DNA from: an uncultured Acidimicrobiales bacterium
GTDB taxonomy: Bacteria > Actinomycetota > Acidimicrobiia > Acidimicrobiales > CADCTF01
DNA length: 64,000 nucleotides
Assembly (NCBI GenBank): GCA_902805655.1
Contig: CADCTF010000068.1
Location: 1-64,000, forward strand
Direction: 5' to 3'
The position numbers and the translations under genes were made by a program. The notes beneath the pieces were generated by a model. The model did no database searches. It was given only the letters and a program-made list of their open reading frames with translations, and was not told where the DNA came from. Positions 34,742-45,127 of this stretch are shown in pieces. Numbering within the stretch: position 1 is the first letter of the stretch; every line of letters starts with the position of its first letter.

Positions 34742-35700
34742 CGGGGCTCCTCCCTCGGCCGGTTCGGTTGCGGGTTCGGGGTAGGCGCTGCGCTCGGCGG
34801 CTGGACGGATGGTGGCATCGGCACCATCCTGGCCGGTGGTGTGGGTCGCAGGCGGTTGCGCCGTCGCTTCTGGTACCGCAGGATGAGCCACACGGCCAGG
34901 GCGACGAAGGGCAGGAAGGGCAGGAGGAAGCCCAGCGTCACCAGCACGAACTGTGACAGGGTGACCACTGCCACCCAGCCGGATCGAAGGCCGCCGAGGA
35001 AGCTGGGGAGATCCTCGCTCACACGGATGTCGTCCCGCTCGGTGAGCCGAACGTCGATGGTGGCCAGCTCGACCTGATCGGTCAGCACCCGCAACCGACC
35101 CTGCAACGCCTCAGACTCCGCCTCCCGCTTGGCCAGCTCACCCTCCACCGCCACGACCTCGCTCGTGGTGCGAGCCTGGTCGAGAAGCGAACGGAGGCGC
35201 TCGCTGCTGGCCCGGGCCGATCGAAGCCGACTCTCCAGGTCCACCACCTGTGCGCTCACGTCCTGCGCCTTCACGCCTCGGCGGAGCACCCGCCCCAGCC
35301 CGGCGAGCGCGTCGAGCACCGACTCGAACCGCTCGCTCGGCACCTTCAACGTCAGGTGCGACTCGCGGGAGCCCTCGCCCTCGGTCAGCTGGGAGAAGAG
35401 GTGCCCCCCGGCGCGTCCGGTCGCGTCCAGAGCCGCCTCGGTCGCTACGGCGGTGTCGTCCACCCGCACCAGGAGGTCGGCCCGGTAGACGACGCTCCTC
35501 GGCGCGGTGGCCACCTGGGCCGCTCCCCCTGGGGAGGGCACCGCACTGGCGGCACCTTCGACCGCTCCGTCAGCCGCGGTCGCGTCGGAGCTCCCGCCGC
35601 CGCTGCCGCTGCTGCACGCACCGCTGGCGAGCAGAGCGACGGATGCCACGACCCATGCCAGGCGGCCCAGGCGCCAGTGCCTCACCGCCAGCCTGGCCAC
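34738..35700 (-). CDS. DUF4349 lipoprotein
   Basis: About 320 residues. It has a signal with lipobox ASGAC, a DUF4349 domain (VVYRADLLVRVDDTAVA near residue 70, then LKVPSERFESVLDAL and the coiled-coil VVDLESRLRSARASSERL), a C-terminal transmembrane helix (FVLVTLGFLLPFLPFVALAV) and a basic Pro-rich cytoplasmic tail. Starts are uncertain: a TTG at 35718 overlaps the previous gene and GTGs at 35700 and 35685 both give good lipoprotein signals; 35700 is used. Function unknown; the gene couples to the quinone reductase gene. Confidence 0.78.
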   Translation of the reverse strand: MARLAVRHWRLGRLAWVVASVALLASGACSSGSGGGSSDATAADGAVEGAASAVPSPGGAAQVATAPRSVVYRADLLVRVDDTAVATEAALDATGRAGGHLFSQLTEGEGSRESHLTLKVPSERFESVLDALAGLGRVLRRGVKAQDVSAQVVDLESRLRSARASSERLRSLLDQARTTSEVVAVEGELAKREAESEALQGRLRVLTDQVELATIDVRLTERDDIRVSEDLPSFLGGLRSGWVAVVTLSQFVLVTLGFLLPFLPFVALAVWLILRYQKRRRNRLRPTPPARMVPMPPSVQPPSAAPTPNPQPNRPREEPR

Positions 35701-35704
35701 AGGC

Positions 35705-36130
35705 TCAGAGCGCTTCAACCGAGGCGAGGTCGAACGTCAGGATCGGCGGGCGTTCCTCACCGACCGGCAGCTCGACCCAGATGGTCTTGCCCTCCCTCGT
35801 GTCGCGCGCCACGCCCCAGGACTCAGCCATCGACTCGACCATCCGCAGCCCGCGGCCGCTCGTCGACTGGGCGGTGAAGTGCCGCACGAAGCCTCCGGCG
35901 TTGTTGCCGTCGTGCACCTCGATCCGCACGTGCGTGTCGGAGAAGCTGAGCCTCAAGTCGAACACCGTGCGGGCATGGATGACGGCGTTCGTGGTCAGCT
36001 CGCTCACGACCAGCACGGCGGCATCCACTGCATGGTCCAGGTCGCGTTGCTCGAGCGCCTCACGCGTCCGACGCCGGGCCACCCCTGTGCTCGACGGTTC
36101 TGGCGAGAACGTCCACTCGTGCACGCTCAC
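35705..36130 (-). CDS. RsbW-like anti-sigma/ATP-binding protein (HATPase_c_2)
   Basis: 141-residue GHKL ATPase of the serine-kinase/anti-sigma type. N box VVSELTTNAVIHA and the G2-like segment TSGRGLRMVESMAESWGV are present, and the C-terminus has KTIWVELPV. The GTG at 36130 gives the usual size; open sequence upstream to 36250 is not supported by a ribosome site. No anti-anti-sigma (STAS) or RsbU-like phosphatase gene is adjacent, so partners are unknown. The DUF4349 gene follows directly. Confidence 0.82.
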   Translation of the reverse strand: MSVHEWTFSPEPSSTGVARRRTREALEQRDLDHAVDAAVLVVSELTTNAVIHARTVFDLRLSFSDTHVRIEVHDGNNAGGFVRHFTAQSTSGRGLRMVESMAESWGVARDTREGKTIWVELPVGEERPPILTFDLASVEAL

Positions 36131-36433
36131 GCCGTCATCGGTCCCACGGGGACGAAGTCGGTCCGCGCCGCCACGTCGGTCGACAGCGAGTGGCTGACCA
36201 CGCGCAAAAAGTAACCAGGACGCCCCACTGATGTCACCGTAGCGGGACAAAGTGCGCGAAAACAGAGGAGGCGCTGAGGCAAGCGGCGATTTCTGGCTCG
36301 GCGACGTTTCGAACGGGTGTCCTGCGGGTTACCATGGGATGTTGCAGTTGCAGGGCGGCACGACCTTGGGGGCGGCACAAGCAGCACGTGCAGGCCATGC
36401 CGGTGTGAGCGAATCTCACGTCGGAGGAGCGAA

Positions 36434-36733
36434 ATGGCCATATTGAATTCACCACTTCCATGGGACGCGACCCTCGAATGGCGCCGCAACGCGGCATGCC
36501 AGGAGGGTGACACGGATCTGTTCTTCCCGATCGGTGTCACCGGTCCCGCAGTCGCGCAGATCGAAGCAGCCAAGGCGGTGTGCGGGCAGTGTCCCGTGCG
36601 CGCCGAGTGCCTCGACTTCGCCATCACGTCGAACCAGGAGTTCGGTGTGTGGGGCGGCACCACCGAGGACGAGCGCCGGGTGCTGCGCCGTAGATGGCGG
36701 GCCACCCAGCGCGCCGCCCGCGCCGCCTCCTGA
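36434..36733 (+). CDS. WhiB-family iron-sulfur transcription factor
   Basis: 99-residue actinobacterial redox-sensitive regulator. Four cluster-ligating cysteines are C22, C50, C53 and C59 (AVCGQCPVRAEC). The turn motif GVWGG and a basic C-terminal tail (RRRWRATQRAARA) follow for sigma/DNA contacts. The ATG at 36434 has GGAGGAG ahead. The divergent 183-base region in front holds its promoter; a TACCAT element near 36340 could be a -10 but this is weak. The closest subtype (WhiB1, WhiB2 or others) cannot be fixed. Confidence 0.94.
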   Translation: MAILNSPLPWDATLEWRRNAACQEGDTDLFFPIGVTGPAVAQIEAAKAVCGQCPVRAECLDFAITSNQEFGVWGGTTEDERRVLRRRWRATQRAARAAS

Positions 36734-36745
36734 TCTGCGCCGCCG

Positions 36746-38557
<1,812 letters not shown>

Positions 38558-38629
38558 GCAGGTCCTCCTGCTGGGGGGAATACCTCAGAGAGTACGGGTG
38601 CCGCGGTGGAATGCGGATGGCGGCCCGAA

Positions 38630-38650
38630 AGTTGACCTGATGAGTCAACT
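38630..38650. promoter_or_regulatory. Candidate operator: perfect 7-bp inverted repeat before peroxiredoxin gene
   Basis: AGTTGAC (38630-38636) and GTCAACT (38644-38650) are exact reverse complements with a 7-base spacer, 36 bases upstream of the peroxiredoxin ATG. A possible -10 (TATCGT, 38650-38655) overlaps the right arm. The position fits a repressor or redox-responsive activator, but no regulator is assigned. Confidence 0.5.
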
Positions 38651-38686
38651 ATCGTTGCGGCACCAACGACTCTCAGAGGAGAACGC

Positions 38687-39319
38687 ATGAGCATCCGCCT
38701 AGGCGACGAGGCACCCAACTTCACGGCCGAGACGACCGAGGGCACCATCGACTTCCACGAGTGGCTGGGCGACAGCTGGGGTGTGCTCTTCTCCCATCCC
38801 AAGGACTTCACGCCGGTCTGCACCACCGAGCTCGGCTACACGGCGCAGCTCAAGCCCGACTTCGATCAGCGCAACGTGAAGGTGATCGGGCTCTCGGTGG
38901 ACGCAGTCGACCGTCATGCCGACTGGGCCAAGGACATCGAGGAGGTCACCGGCCACCGTCCGAACTTCCCGATGATCGCCGACTCCGACAAGAAGGTGTC
39001 CGAGCTGTACGACATGCTCGACCAGGCATCGGCCGACACGATGACCGTCCGCTCGGTGTACGTGGTCGGACCGGACAAGAAGGTGAAGCTGCAGCTCACC
39101 TACCCGGCCTCGACGGGCCGCAACTTCGAGGAGATCCTACGGGTGATCGACTCCCTGCAGCTCACCGCGAAGCACAAGGTCGCCACCCCGGTGAACTGGC
39201 AGCAGGGTGACGACGTGATCATCGTGCCGGCCGTCTCCGACGAGGAGGCCAAGGAGAAGTACCCCGAGGGCTTCGACGCCAAGAAGCCGTACCTGCGCTA
39301 CGTGAAGCAGCCGGTCTAG
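38687..39319 (+). CDS. 1-Cys peroxiredoxin (Prx6 type)
   Basis: 210-residue thiol peroxidase reducing hydrogen peroxide and organic peroxides. The peroxidatic cysteine is C45 in FTPVCTTELG; no other cysteine occurs, which makes it a 1-Cys Prx. The C-terminal half has FPMIADSDKKVSELYDML and a Prx6-type extended domain with VNWQQGDDVIIVPAVSDEEA. The reductant is presumably a low-molecular-weight thiol such as mycothiol (inference). The ATG has GAGGAG upstream. The gene ends into a 32-bp palindrome. Confidence 0.94.
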   Translation: MSIRLGDEAPNFTAETTEGTIDFHEWLGDSWGVLFSHPKDFTPVCTTELGYTAQLKPDFDQRNVKVIGLSVDAVDRHADWAKDIEEVTGHRPNFPMIADSDKKVSELYDMLDQASADTMTVRSVYVVGPDKKVKLQLTYPASTGRNFEEILRVIDSLQLTAKHKVATPVNWQQGDDVIIVPAVSDEEAKEKYPEGFDAKKPYLRYVKQPV

Positions 39320-39334
39320 GCCCAGCCCGCGTCG

Positions 39335-39366
39335 AACCTGCTGCGGCGCTAGCGCCGCAGCAGGTT
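39335..39366. terminator. Perfect 32-bp palindrome, likely bidirectional terminator
   Basis: Left arm 39335-39350 (AACCTGCTGCGGCGCT) and right arm 39351-39366 are exact reverse complements with no spacer, a 16-bp inverted repeat. It starts 15 bases after the peroxiredoxin stop and includes the stop codon (39349-39351) and last codons of the convergent BON gene. A very stable GC hairpin forms from either strand, ending in AA/TT, consistent with factor-assisted or weak intrinsic termination for both genes. Confidence 0.65.
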
Positions 39367-39723
39367 CCGCCGGTTCGGTGCGACGTTGGTGATCTGGTCG
39401 TCCACCCGGGCGATGCCCTTGGTGCCAACGGCCACGTCCTGCACGGCGGCGTGGGCCTCCGGCGTCAGGCGGCCGGTGAGCACGGCGACGCCGTTCTTCA
39501 CGGCTACCCCGACGTCGATGTTGCGCGTCCGGGGGTTCCTGGCCAGCGCAGTGCGCAGCCGGAGCTCGGCCCGGCTGTCATCGGTGCCGTTGCCATCAGC
39601 CACGTCCTGCACGGCGCGGACGCCGAAGCTGCCCCACTCGGCCAGTCGGTCTCGGTTGCTCCACGCCCAGAGCAGGGCCCCCGTGCGGGTGACGGGCATC
39701 AAGGACTTCACAAGCCTTCGCAT
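39349..39723 (-). CDS. BON-domain small protein
   Basis: 124-residue protein. Its central BON domain (about residues 50-115) has ELRLRTALARNPRTRNIDVG and VKNGVAVLTGRLTPEAH, a phospholipid- or envelope-linked fold (OsmY/transport-associated type). No signal peptide is clear, but the N-terminus has a short hydrophobic part TGALLWAW. The ATG at 39723 starts MRRLVKSLMP. The C-terminal codons NLLRR and the stop fall within the palindrome. Function unknown. Confidence 0.78.
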   Translation of the reverse strand: MRRLVKSLMPVTRTGALLWAWSNRDRLAEWGSFGVRAVQDVADGNGTDDSRAELRLRTALARNPRTRNIDVGVAVKNGVAVLTGRLTPEAHAAVQDVAVGTKGIARVDDQITNVAPNRRNLLRR

Positions 39724-39827
39724 GGCCTAGGTCGTTCCCGTCAGCGGCGCCGGCTACCCCTTGAGTCCCCGGCCCGGTGGTCACAAGCCGCCGGTAGGCT
39801 CCCGGGCACCAGCTCGGGAGGGCACAC

Positions 39828-41012
39828 ATGGGCAACGCGGTGATCGTCGACGCAGTTCGGACCCCAGGGGGCCGGGGCAAGAAGGGCAGCGGCAAGCTCA
39901 GCGGCTGGCACCCGGCCGACCTGGCCGGGGAGGTGCTGAAGGCCCTCATCGAGCGCAACGACCTCGACCCGGCTCTGGTGGACGACGTGATCATGGGCTG
40001 CGTCATGCAGGTCGGGGAGCAGGCGCTGAACATCGGCCGCAACGCCCTGCTGGCGGCCGGTTTCCCCGACTCCGTGCCGGCCACCTCGGTCGACCGGCAG
40101 TGCGGCTCGTCACAGCAGTCGGCCCACTTCGCCGCGCAAGGGGTGATGGCCGGGGCCTACGACGTGGTGATCGCGGCGGGCGTCGAGGTGATGAGCCGGG
40201 TGCCGATGGGGGCCTCCCTCGGCGTCGCCGGCATGCCCTTCGGGCCGGCCGTGAACGCCCGCTACGCGGATGCCGGCGGGCTCGTGCCCCAGGGCATCTC
40301 GGCCGAGCTGATCTCCGACAAGTGGGCCCTGTCGCGGGAGGACCTCGACGCCTACTCGGCCCAGTCGCACCAGCGGGCGGCGCGGGCGAGTGCCGAGGGG
40401 CGCTTCGCCAACGAGATCGTCGCCGTGCCCGTGAGGGACGCCAACGGCAACGTCACCCAGGAGATGTTCACCGAGGACGAGGGCATCCGGCCCGACTCGA
40501 CGGTGGAGACGCTGGCCAAGCTGAAGCCCGCGTTCAAGCCGGACGGGCGGGTGACGGCCGGCAACTCGAGCCAGATCACCGACGGCGCTTCCGCAGTGCT
40601 CATCATGAGCGAGGAGAAGGCCAACGCCCTGGGCCTGCGCCCGCGCGCCCGCTTCCACGCCTTCTCACTGGCCGGCGTCGATCCCGTGACCATGCTCACC
40701 GGCCCTATCCCGGCCACCACCAAGGTGCTCGAGCGGGCCGGCCTCACCCTCGACCAGATCGACGTGGTGGAGATCAACGAGGCCTTTGCCTCCGTGGTGC
40801 TGGCCTGGCAGAAGGAGCACAACGCGGACCTGGAGCGGGTGAACGTCAACGGCGGCGCCATCGCCCTCGGCCATCCACTGGGTGCGTCGGGCACCAAGCT
40901 GATGGCCACGCTGCTCAACGAGCTGGAGCGCACCGGCGGTCGGTACGGCCTGCAGACGATGTGCGAGGGCGGCGGCCTGGCCAACGCCACCATCATCGAG
41001 CGGCTCGGCTAG
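39828..41012 (+). CDS. Acetyl-CoA acetyltransferase (thiolase)
   Basis: 394-residue thiolase that makes or cleaves beta-ketoacyl-CoA. The acylated cysteine is C92 in SVDRQCGSSQQSAH. The later active-site segments are GGAIALGHPLGASGTKLMAT and MCEGGGLANATIIERLG (second Cys). The N-terminal AVRTPGGRGKKGSGKL motif is typical. The ATG at 39828 follows GGGAGGG. A small gene follows in 10 bases. Whether degradative or biosynthetic cannot be told. Confidence 0.95.
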   Translation: MGNAVIVDAVRTPGGRGKKGSGKLSGWHPADLAGEVLKALIERNDLDPALVDDVIMGCVMQVGEQALNIGRNALLAAGFPDSVPATSVDRQCGSSQQSAHFAAQGVMAGAYDVVIAAGVEVMSRVPMGASLGVAGMPFGPAVNARYADAGGLVPQGISAELISDKWALSREDLDAYSAQSHQRAARASAEGRFANEIVAVPVRDANGNVTQEMFTEDEGIRPDSTVETLAKLKPAFKPDGRVTAGNSSQITDGASAVLIMSEEKANALGLRPRARFHAFSLAGVDPVTMLTGPIPATTKVLERAGLTLDQIDVVEINEAFASVVLAWQKEHNADLERVNVNGGAIALGHPLGASGTKLMATLLNELERTGGRYGLQTMCEGGGLANATIIERLG

Positions 41013-41021
41013 CCGGTACCC

Positions 41022-41270
41022 ATGCTCGTCAAGCTCATCATCGGGGCCCCGATGGTGTACCTGTCGCTCCGCATCGGCTTCTGGATGCTGAAGGGTCTGG
41101 CCAACCCGCTGCCCGGGCCGCCTCCGGCCGGGGAGATGCGTCGGGTGAACGTCCGCTTCCGCTGCTCCATCTGCGGGGTCGAGATCCGCATGACGGCTGC
41201 ACCGAACGAGGACCCGGAGCCGCCTCGGCACTGCCTGGAGGACATGGACCTGGTGGCGCCGGTCGAGTGA
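41022..41270 (+). CDS. Small membrane-anchored protein with Cys-rich C-terminus
   Basis: 82-residue protein. It has one N-terminal hydrophobic segment (IIGAPMVYLSLRIGFWML) and a soluble tail with RFRCSICGVEIRM and PPRHCLEDMD, which give CxxC and HC pairs that could bind zinc. No family is recognised. It follows thiolase by 10 bases, so it is probably cotranscribed, although no strong ribosome site is visible. It may be a short zinc-ribbon-like protein. Confidence 0.62.
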   Translation: MLVKLIIGAPMVYLSLRIGFWMLKGLANPLPGPPPAGEMRRVNVRFRCSICGVEIRMTAAPNEDPEPPRHCLEDMDLVAPVE

Positions 41271-41329
41271 CGGGCCAGCCCGCTCAGGCCGTCACCGCCA
41301 GTGGTCCCCAGTCTGTGGACAAGCCTGGG

Positions 41330-41353
41330 GACGCGCGCTCTTTGTGGCGCGTC
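41330..41353. terminator. Possible terminator hairpin
   Basis: GACGCGC (41330-41336) and GCGCGTC (41347-41353) are exact reverse complements around a 10-base loop, between the small Cys-rich gene and the convergent crgA, and overlap the last codons of crgA. Lacks a T-tract. Confidence 0.35.
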
Positions 41354-41708
41354 AGCGCCAGCGTGTGGCAACCACGAACCCCGCCGTGATCAGCGCCAGC
41401 CCGGCGAGGAGGTACCAGTTGCTCGGATCGAGGCCGGGCAGCAGGTTGAGGTAGTTCAAGACGATCATCAGCATGCCGATCACGAGCAGCGCACCCATGA
41501 CGATCGGCACCCAACGTGGGCTGACCTTCTGCGGGCGCGGTGCCGGCGGCGTGTACCGCCCGCTGCGTGCCGTCGACGTCTCGGCCTCCGCGGCGCTGGG
41601 GCCGGCGCCCCGACGGGCGTTGCGCCCGCCCGGCCGACCCTTGGTCGGCGGCTGGGTGCCCTTCGGCGTGACCCGACCGCTCTGCACCACCTTGCGCTTC
41701 TCCGCCAT
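41352..41708 (-). CDS. crgA: Cell division protein CrgA
   Basis: 118-residue membrane protein that helps place and stabilise the division septum and recruits peptidoglycan synthases in mycobacteria. A long basic, Pro/Thr-rich N-terminal cytoplasmic part (residues 1-60) is followed by KVSPRWVPIVMGALLVIGML with TM1, a short loop NLLPGLDPSN and TM2, ending RWR. The two-helix architecture and the position next to a DUF881 and trpG-type gene match actinobacterial synteny. Confidence 0.9.
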   Translation of the reverse strand: MAEKRKVVQSGRVTPKGTQPPTKGRPGGRNARRGAGPSAAEAETSTARSGRYTPPAPRPQKVSPRWVPIVMGALLVIGMLMIVLNYLNLLPGLDPSNWYLLAGLALITAGFVVATRWR

Positions 41709-41748
41709 ATGACGAGGTTAGTGAAACGCCAGCGGCGACAATGGCGGA

Positions 41749-42474
41749 GTGTTCACCCGTTCGCCGGTCGGTTCGGCTCACCGCCCCTGGATGGGCGTGG
41801 CGTGCGTGATGTTGGCGTTTCTGGGGATGGTCGTGCTCCGGAGCGAGCCAGCTGACCCGGCCACTCGGTTGCCGCAGCGGTACCGCCTGGCCGATCTGAT
41901 CGAGCGCGAGGCCGCGGATGCCGCCCAGCTGCGGGCCCAGGTGGCCGAGCTGCGCGCCGACCTCGAAGCCCAACGGGCCCAACGCTCCAGCCTGGTGGGG
42001 GGCATCACCAACCTGGAGGCACAGCTCGAGTCCGCCCAGCTCGTCGCCGGCCTCGTCCCGCTGAGCGGTGCGGGGGTGAAGGTCACGCTGGCTGACTCGA
42101 GCCTCAGGGAGCCCCCGGCCGGCGCCAACGTCAACGACCTGGTGGTGCACTCGGAGGACGTGCAGGCGGTGGTCAACGCGCTGTGGCGGTCGGGCGCGCA
42201 GGCGATGTCGATCAACGGGCAACGGCTGGTCAGCACGAGCGCGGTGCTGTGCGTGGGGAACACGCTGCTGCTCAACGGCACGGTGCACTCGCCCCCGTTC
42301 GTGATCACCGCGATCGCGGCCAACCGTGAGCGGTTCGAGAGCGACCGGCTGGTGCGCCGGCTCCGAGAGGACGCGGCGCGGCTCTCGCGCCGCTTCTCGA
42401 TCGAGCGGGACACCTTGGAGGTCCCCGCCTACACCGGCTCCACGAAGGCAGCGTCCGCCCGCCCCGTAACCTGA
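41749..42474 (+). CDS. DUF881 family membrane protein
   Basis: 241-residue protein. It has a cytoplasmic N-terminus, one transmembrane segment ([16 protein letters not shown], about 14-31), a coiled-coil-rich region (about 44-88, [20 protein letters not shown]) and a DUF881 domain containing [20 protein letters not shown] and [17 protein letters not shown]. It is the homologue of the gene between crgA and trpG in mycobacteria. The GTG start at 41749 is used, 40 bases from the divergent crgA start. Function not established. Confidence 0.88.
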   Translation: MFTRSPVGSAHRPWMGVACVMLAFLGMVVLRSEPADPATRLPQRYRLADLIEREAADAAQLRAQVAELRADLEAQRAQRSSLVGGITNLEAQLESAQLVAGLVPLSGAGVKVTLADSSLREPPAGANVNDLVVHSEDVQAVVNALWRSGAQAMSINGQRLVSTSAVLCVGNTLLLNGTVHSPPFVITAIAANRERFESDRLVRRLREDAARLSRRFSIERDTLEVPAYTGSTKAASARPVT

Positions 42475-42479
42475 GAGCC

Positions 42480-43076
42480 ATGGCCTCGACGTTCCACCCA
42501 CGCGTGGTAGTGATCGACAACTACGACTCGTTCGTCTACAACCTCGTGCAGTACCTGGGCGAGCTCGGTGCTGAGCCCCTGGTGCACCGCAACGACGCCA
42601 TCACCGTCGAGGGCCTGGCCGAGCTGCGCCCCGACGCCATCCTGATCTCTCCGGGCCCGGGCCGCCCCGAGGACGCCGGCATCTCCAACACGGTCATCCG
42701 TGAGCTCGGGCCGCAGGTGCCCCTCTTCGGCGTCTGCCTGGGACACCAGTGCATCGGCGAGGTGTTCGGAGGCCGGGTGGTGCGGGCGGCGGAGATCATG
42801 CACGGCAAGACGTCACTCGTCCGCCATGACGGCGCAGGTGTCCTGGCCGGTTTGGACAGCCCCTTCGAGGCGACCCGCTACCACTCCCTCGTCGTCGAGC
42901 GCGAATCCCTGCCGGCCGAGCTGGAGGTCACGGCCGAGACGGCGGACGGCACGATCATGGCGCTGAGGCACCGCGAGCTGCCGGTCGAGGGCGTCCAGTT
43001 CCACCCCGAGTCGATCCTCACCTCGGTGGGCAAGCCGCTGCTGGCCAACTTCCTCGGTCGGCTCGTCGCCGCCTGA
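42480..43076 (+). CDS. trpG: Glutamine amidotransferase, anthranilate/aminodeoxychorismate synthase type
   Basis: 198-residue class I amidotransferase delivering ammonia for anthranilate or aminodeoxychorismate synthesis. [19 protein letters not shown] near the N-terminus, catalytic C86 in [11 protein letters not shown], and the His/Glu pair in [13 protein letters not shown] are present. Full length. The ATG at 42480 is 5 bases after the DUF881 stop, so the two are probably cotranscribed. pabA and trpG cannot be separated by sequence alone; the synteny position is called trpG in mycobacteria. Confidence 0.88.
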   Translation: MASTFHPRVVVIDNYDSFVYNLVQYLGELGAEPLVHRNDAITVEGLAELRPDAILISPGPGRPEDAGISNTVIRELGPQVPLFGVCLGHQCIGEVFGGRVVRAAEIMHGKTSLVRHDGAGVLAGLDSPFEATRYHSLVVERESLPAELEVTAETADGTIMALRHRELPVEGVQFHPESILTSVGKPLLANFLGRLVAA

Positions 43077-43085
43077 GGTCCCGAA

Positions 43086-43099
43086 CGCCCCCACGGGCG
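43086..43099. terminator. Short hairpin between convergent trpG and pknB genes
   Basis: CGCCC (43086-43090) and GGGCG (43095-43099) with a 4-base loop in the 24-base gap between two convergent genes; could end both transcripts. No T-tract. Confidence 0.35.
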
Positions 43100-43100
43100 C

Positions 43101-45101
43101 TCAGTCGTCGTTCCCGCGCCCCCGGTCGGCGTTCGCGGCGGCGGTCGTCGTGGTCGTCGGGCGGGTGGTGGTGGTGCTCGCGGCGGCCGTCGTCGTCGTA
43201 GCGGCCTGACCGAGGCGGACGGTGACGGTTGCGCCTCGATCGACCCGCTGGCCGGCTGCCGGCGACTGGGAGACGATCAGGCCCGGCGTGCCCGGTGCCG
43301 GAGCACCCGCGGCGTACTTCAGCCCCCGAGACTCGAGCTCGGCGCGGGCCTGGGTCTCGTTGAGGTTGGCCAGGTTGGGCACCTGCACACCGGCCGGGCC
43401 GGACGATGTGACGACGGTGATCGTGGCGCCCGGGGGCAGTTGCGTGCCCGCCACGGGGGTGGTGCGCAGCACCTCGTCGACGGGCTTGTCGGACGCCTCT
43501 CGCTCCAGCTTGGCGACGAAGCCGGCCAGCCCGAGCTCGTTGGCGGCTGTGCTGTAGTCCTTCCCGACGACCGCAGGCACCGGCCTCGGCGCCTTGCCGC
43601 TCGACACCGTGAGCACGATGGGCGTGCTCTTGGTCACCCGCCGCCCGACGGCCGGATCCGTGGAGATGACGAGGCCGGCCGCCACGTTCTCGTCGGGTTG
43701 CGGCTTCTCGGTGATGTTCGTGAAGCCGGCCGTGGTCAGCTCGGTGCGGGCCAGGTCGGCCGTGCGCCCGGCCACGTTCGGGATCGGCACCTCCTCGGGT
43801 GGCCCCCCGACCCGGATGGTGACCGCCGCGCTCCGCTCGAGCTGCGTGCCCTGCCCTGGGTCCTGTGACAGCACCTGGCCCAGCTTGGCGGGGTCGTCAT
43901 TGGCCTCGCGCACGACGTTCGCCTTCAGGCCCTCGTCGTCCAGCCGGTCCTTGGCCTGCTGCTCGGTGAGGCCCACGACGCTCGGTGCGTTGACCAGCTC
44001 CCCTCCGGTTGAGCCGAGGATGCCGGCCTCTCGGGCGAAGAGCCACAGGAGCCCGGCCAGGACGAGCAACATCACCACCAGCAGGGCGACGAAGGCGCGA
44101 TTGCTGCGGTGCGGGGGCTCCTCCACCGCCGACGCCGTGGCCACCGGGCGGGCGCCCACCGGGGGTGCGATCTGGGTGCGGTCGACCATCTGCGTCGCGT
44201 CGCTGTAGGCGGGCGCGGCCATCGTGGCGTTCACGGCCGCCATGGCCACCGTCGGATCCGCGAGCACGGGACGGTTCTGGCGGTAGCGAAGCAGGTCCTG
44301 CCGCAGCTCGTCTGCGCTGGCATAGCGGTCGGCGGGGTTCTTGGCGATGGCCTGCAGCACGATCCCCTCGAGGGACTCCGGGATGTCGGGCTTCAGCTTG
44401 CGGGGCGCCACCGGCGCCTCCCGGACGTGCTTGTACGCGATGGCCAGTGGGTTGTCGCCGGCGAAGGGAGGCTTGCCCACGAGCATCTCGTAGAGGACGA
44501 TGCCGAGGGAGTACACGTCGCTGCGGCCGTCGACCCGATGCCCCTGGGCCTGCTCGGGTGAGAAGTAGGTGGCCGTGCCCATGACCGAGCCGGCCTGGGT
44601 CAGCTCGTTGTCGGTGTTGGCCGCCCGGGCGATGCCGAAGTCGGCCACCTTGACCTGCCCGCTCGGGTTGATGAGCACGTTGCCGGGCTTGACGTCGCGG
44701 TGCACCACGCCGCTGCGATGAGCGAATGCGAGCCCGCCGGCTGTGTCGGCCGCGATCTCGGCCGCCCGCTCAGGAGGCATCGGCCCCTCGGCCCGGATGA
44801 TGTCGCCCAGCGTGCGGCCTTCGATGAACTCCATGACGATGAAGTACGTGTCGTCGCCCTCGCCCCAGTCGAAGACCGAGACGATGTTCGGGTGAGTCAG
44901 GTTGGCGGCCGCCTGCGCCTCACGCCGGAAGCGCTCCACGAAGCTGCGGTCGGTGCTGAGCTCGGGGAAGAGGACCTTCAGCGCGACCGGTCGGTCGAGG
45001 GTGAGGTCCTGCGCGAGGAAGACCTCCGCCATGCCGCCCCGGGCGATGTGGCGGGTGATCTCGTACCGCCCGTTGAAGACCTGGGGGATTGCCTGCGACA
45101 T
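43101..45101 (-). CDS. pknB: Serine/threonine protein kinase with four PASTA domains
   Basis: 666-residue transmembrane kinase coordinating cell-wall growth. The cytoplasmic kinase domain (about residues 10-275) has IARGGMAEVFLAQD, VALKVL, HRDVKPGN, DFGIA and SPEQAQGH. A transmembrane helix lies near residue 340 (FVALLVVMLLVLAGLLWLFA), followed by four extracytoplasmic PASTA repeats and a low-complexity Thr/Ala tail. The ATG at 45101 starts MSQAIPQVFNGRYEI. It is the distal gene of the fhaA-to-pknB block, 26 bases after pbpA. Muropeptide or lipid II sensing is known for the family. Confidence 0.95.
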   Translation of the reverse strand: MSQAIPQVFNGRYEITRHIARGGMAEVFLAQDLTLDRPVALKVLFPELSTDRSFVERFRREAQAAANLTHPNIVSVFDWGEGDDTYFIVMEFIEGRTLGDIIRAEGPMPPERAAEIAADTAGGLAFAHRSGVVHRDVKPGNVLINPSGQVKVADFGIARAANTDNELTQAGSVMGTATYFSPEQAQGHRVDGRSDVYSLGIVLYEMLVGKPPFAGDNPLAIAYKHVREAPVAPRKLKPDIPESLEGIVLQAIAKNPADRYASADELRQDLLRYRQNRPVLADPTVAMAAVNATMAAPAYSDATQMVDRTQIAPPVGARPVATASAVEEPPHRSNRAFVALLVVMLLVLAGLLWLFAREAGILGSTGGELVNAPSVVGLTEQQAKDRLDDEGLKANVVREANDDPAKLGQVLSQDPGQGTQLERSAAVTIRVGGPPEEVPIPNVAGRTADLARTELTTAGFTNITEKPQPDENVAAGLVISTDPAVGRRVTKSTPIVLTVSSGKAPRPVPAVVGKDYSTAANELGLAGFVAKLEREASDKPVDEVLRTTPVAGTQLPPGATITVVTSSGPAGVQVPNLANLNETQARAELESRGLKYAAGAPAPGTPGLIVSQSPAAGQRVDRGATVTVRLGQAATTTTAAASTTTTRPTTTTTAAANADRGRGNDD

Positions 45102-45127
45102 GTCTGCTCAAGCCTAGGGGAGGCTCC

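Noticed and set aside
36251-36433. Small plus-strand protein upstream of whiB (about 64 codons from 36252)
   Set aside because: No ribosome site, Gly/Ala-rich shadow overlapping the start of whiB in another frame; the region is more likely promoter.
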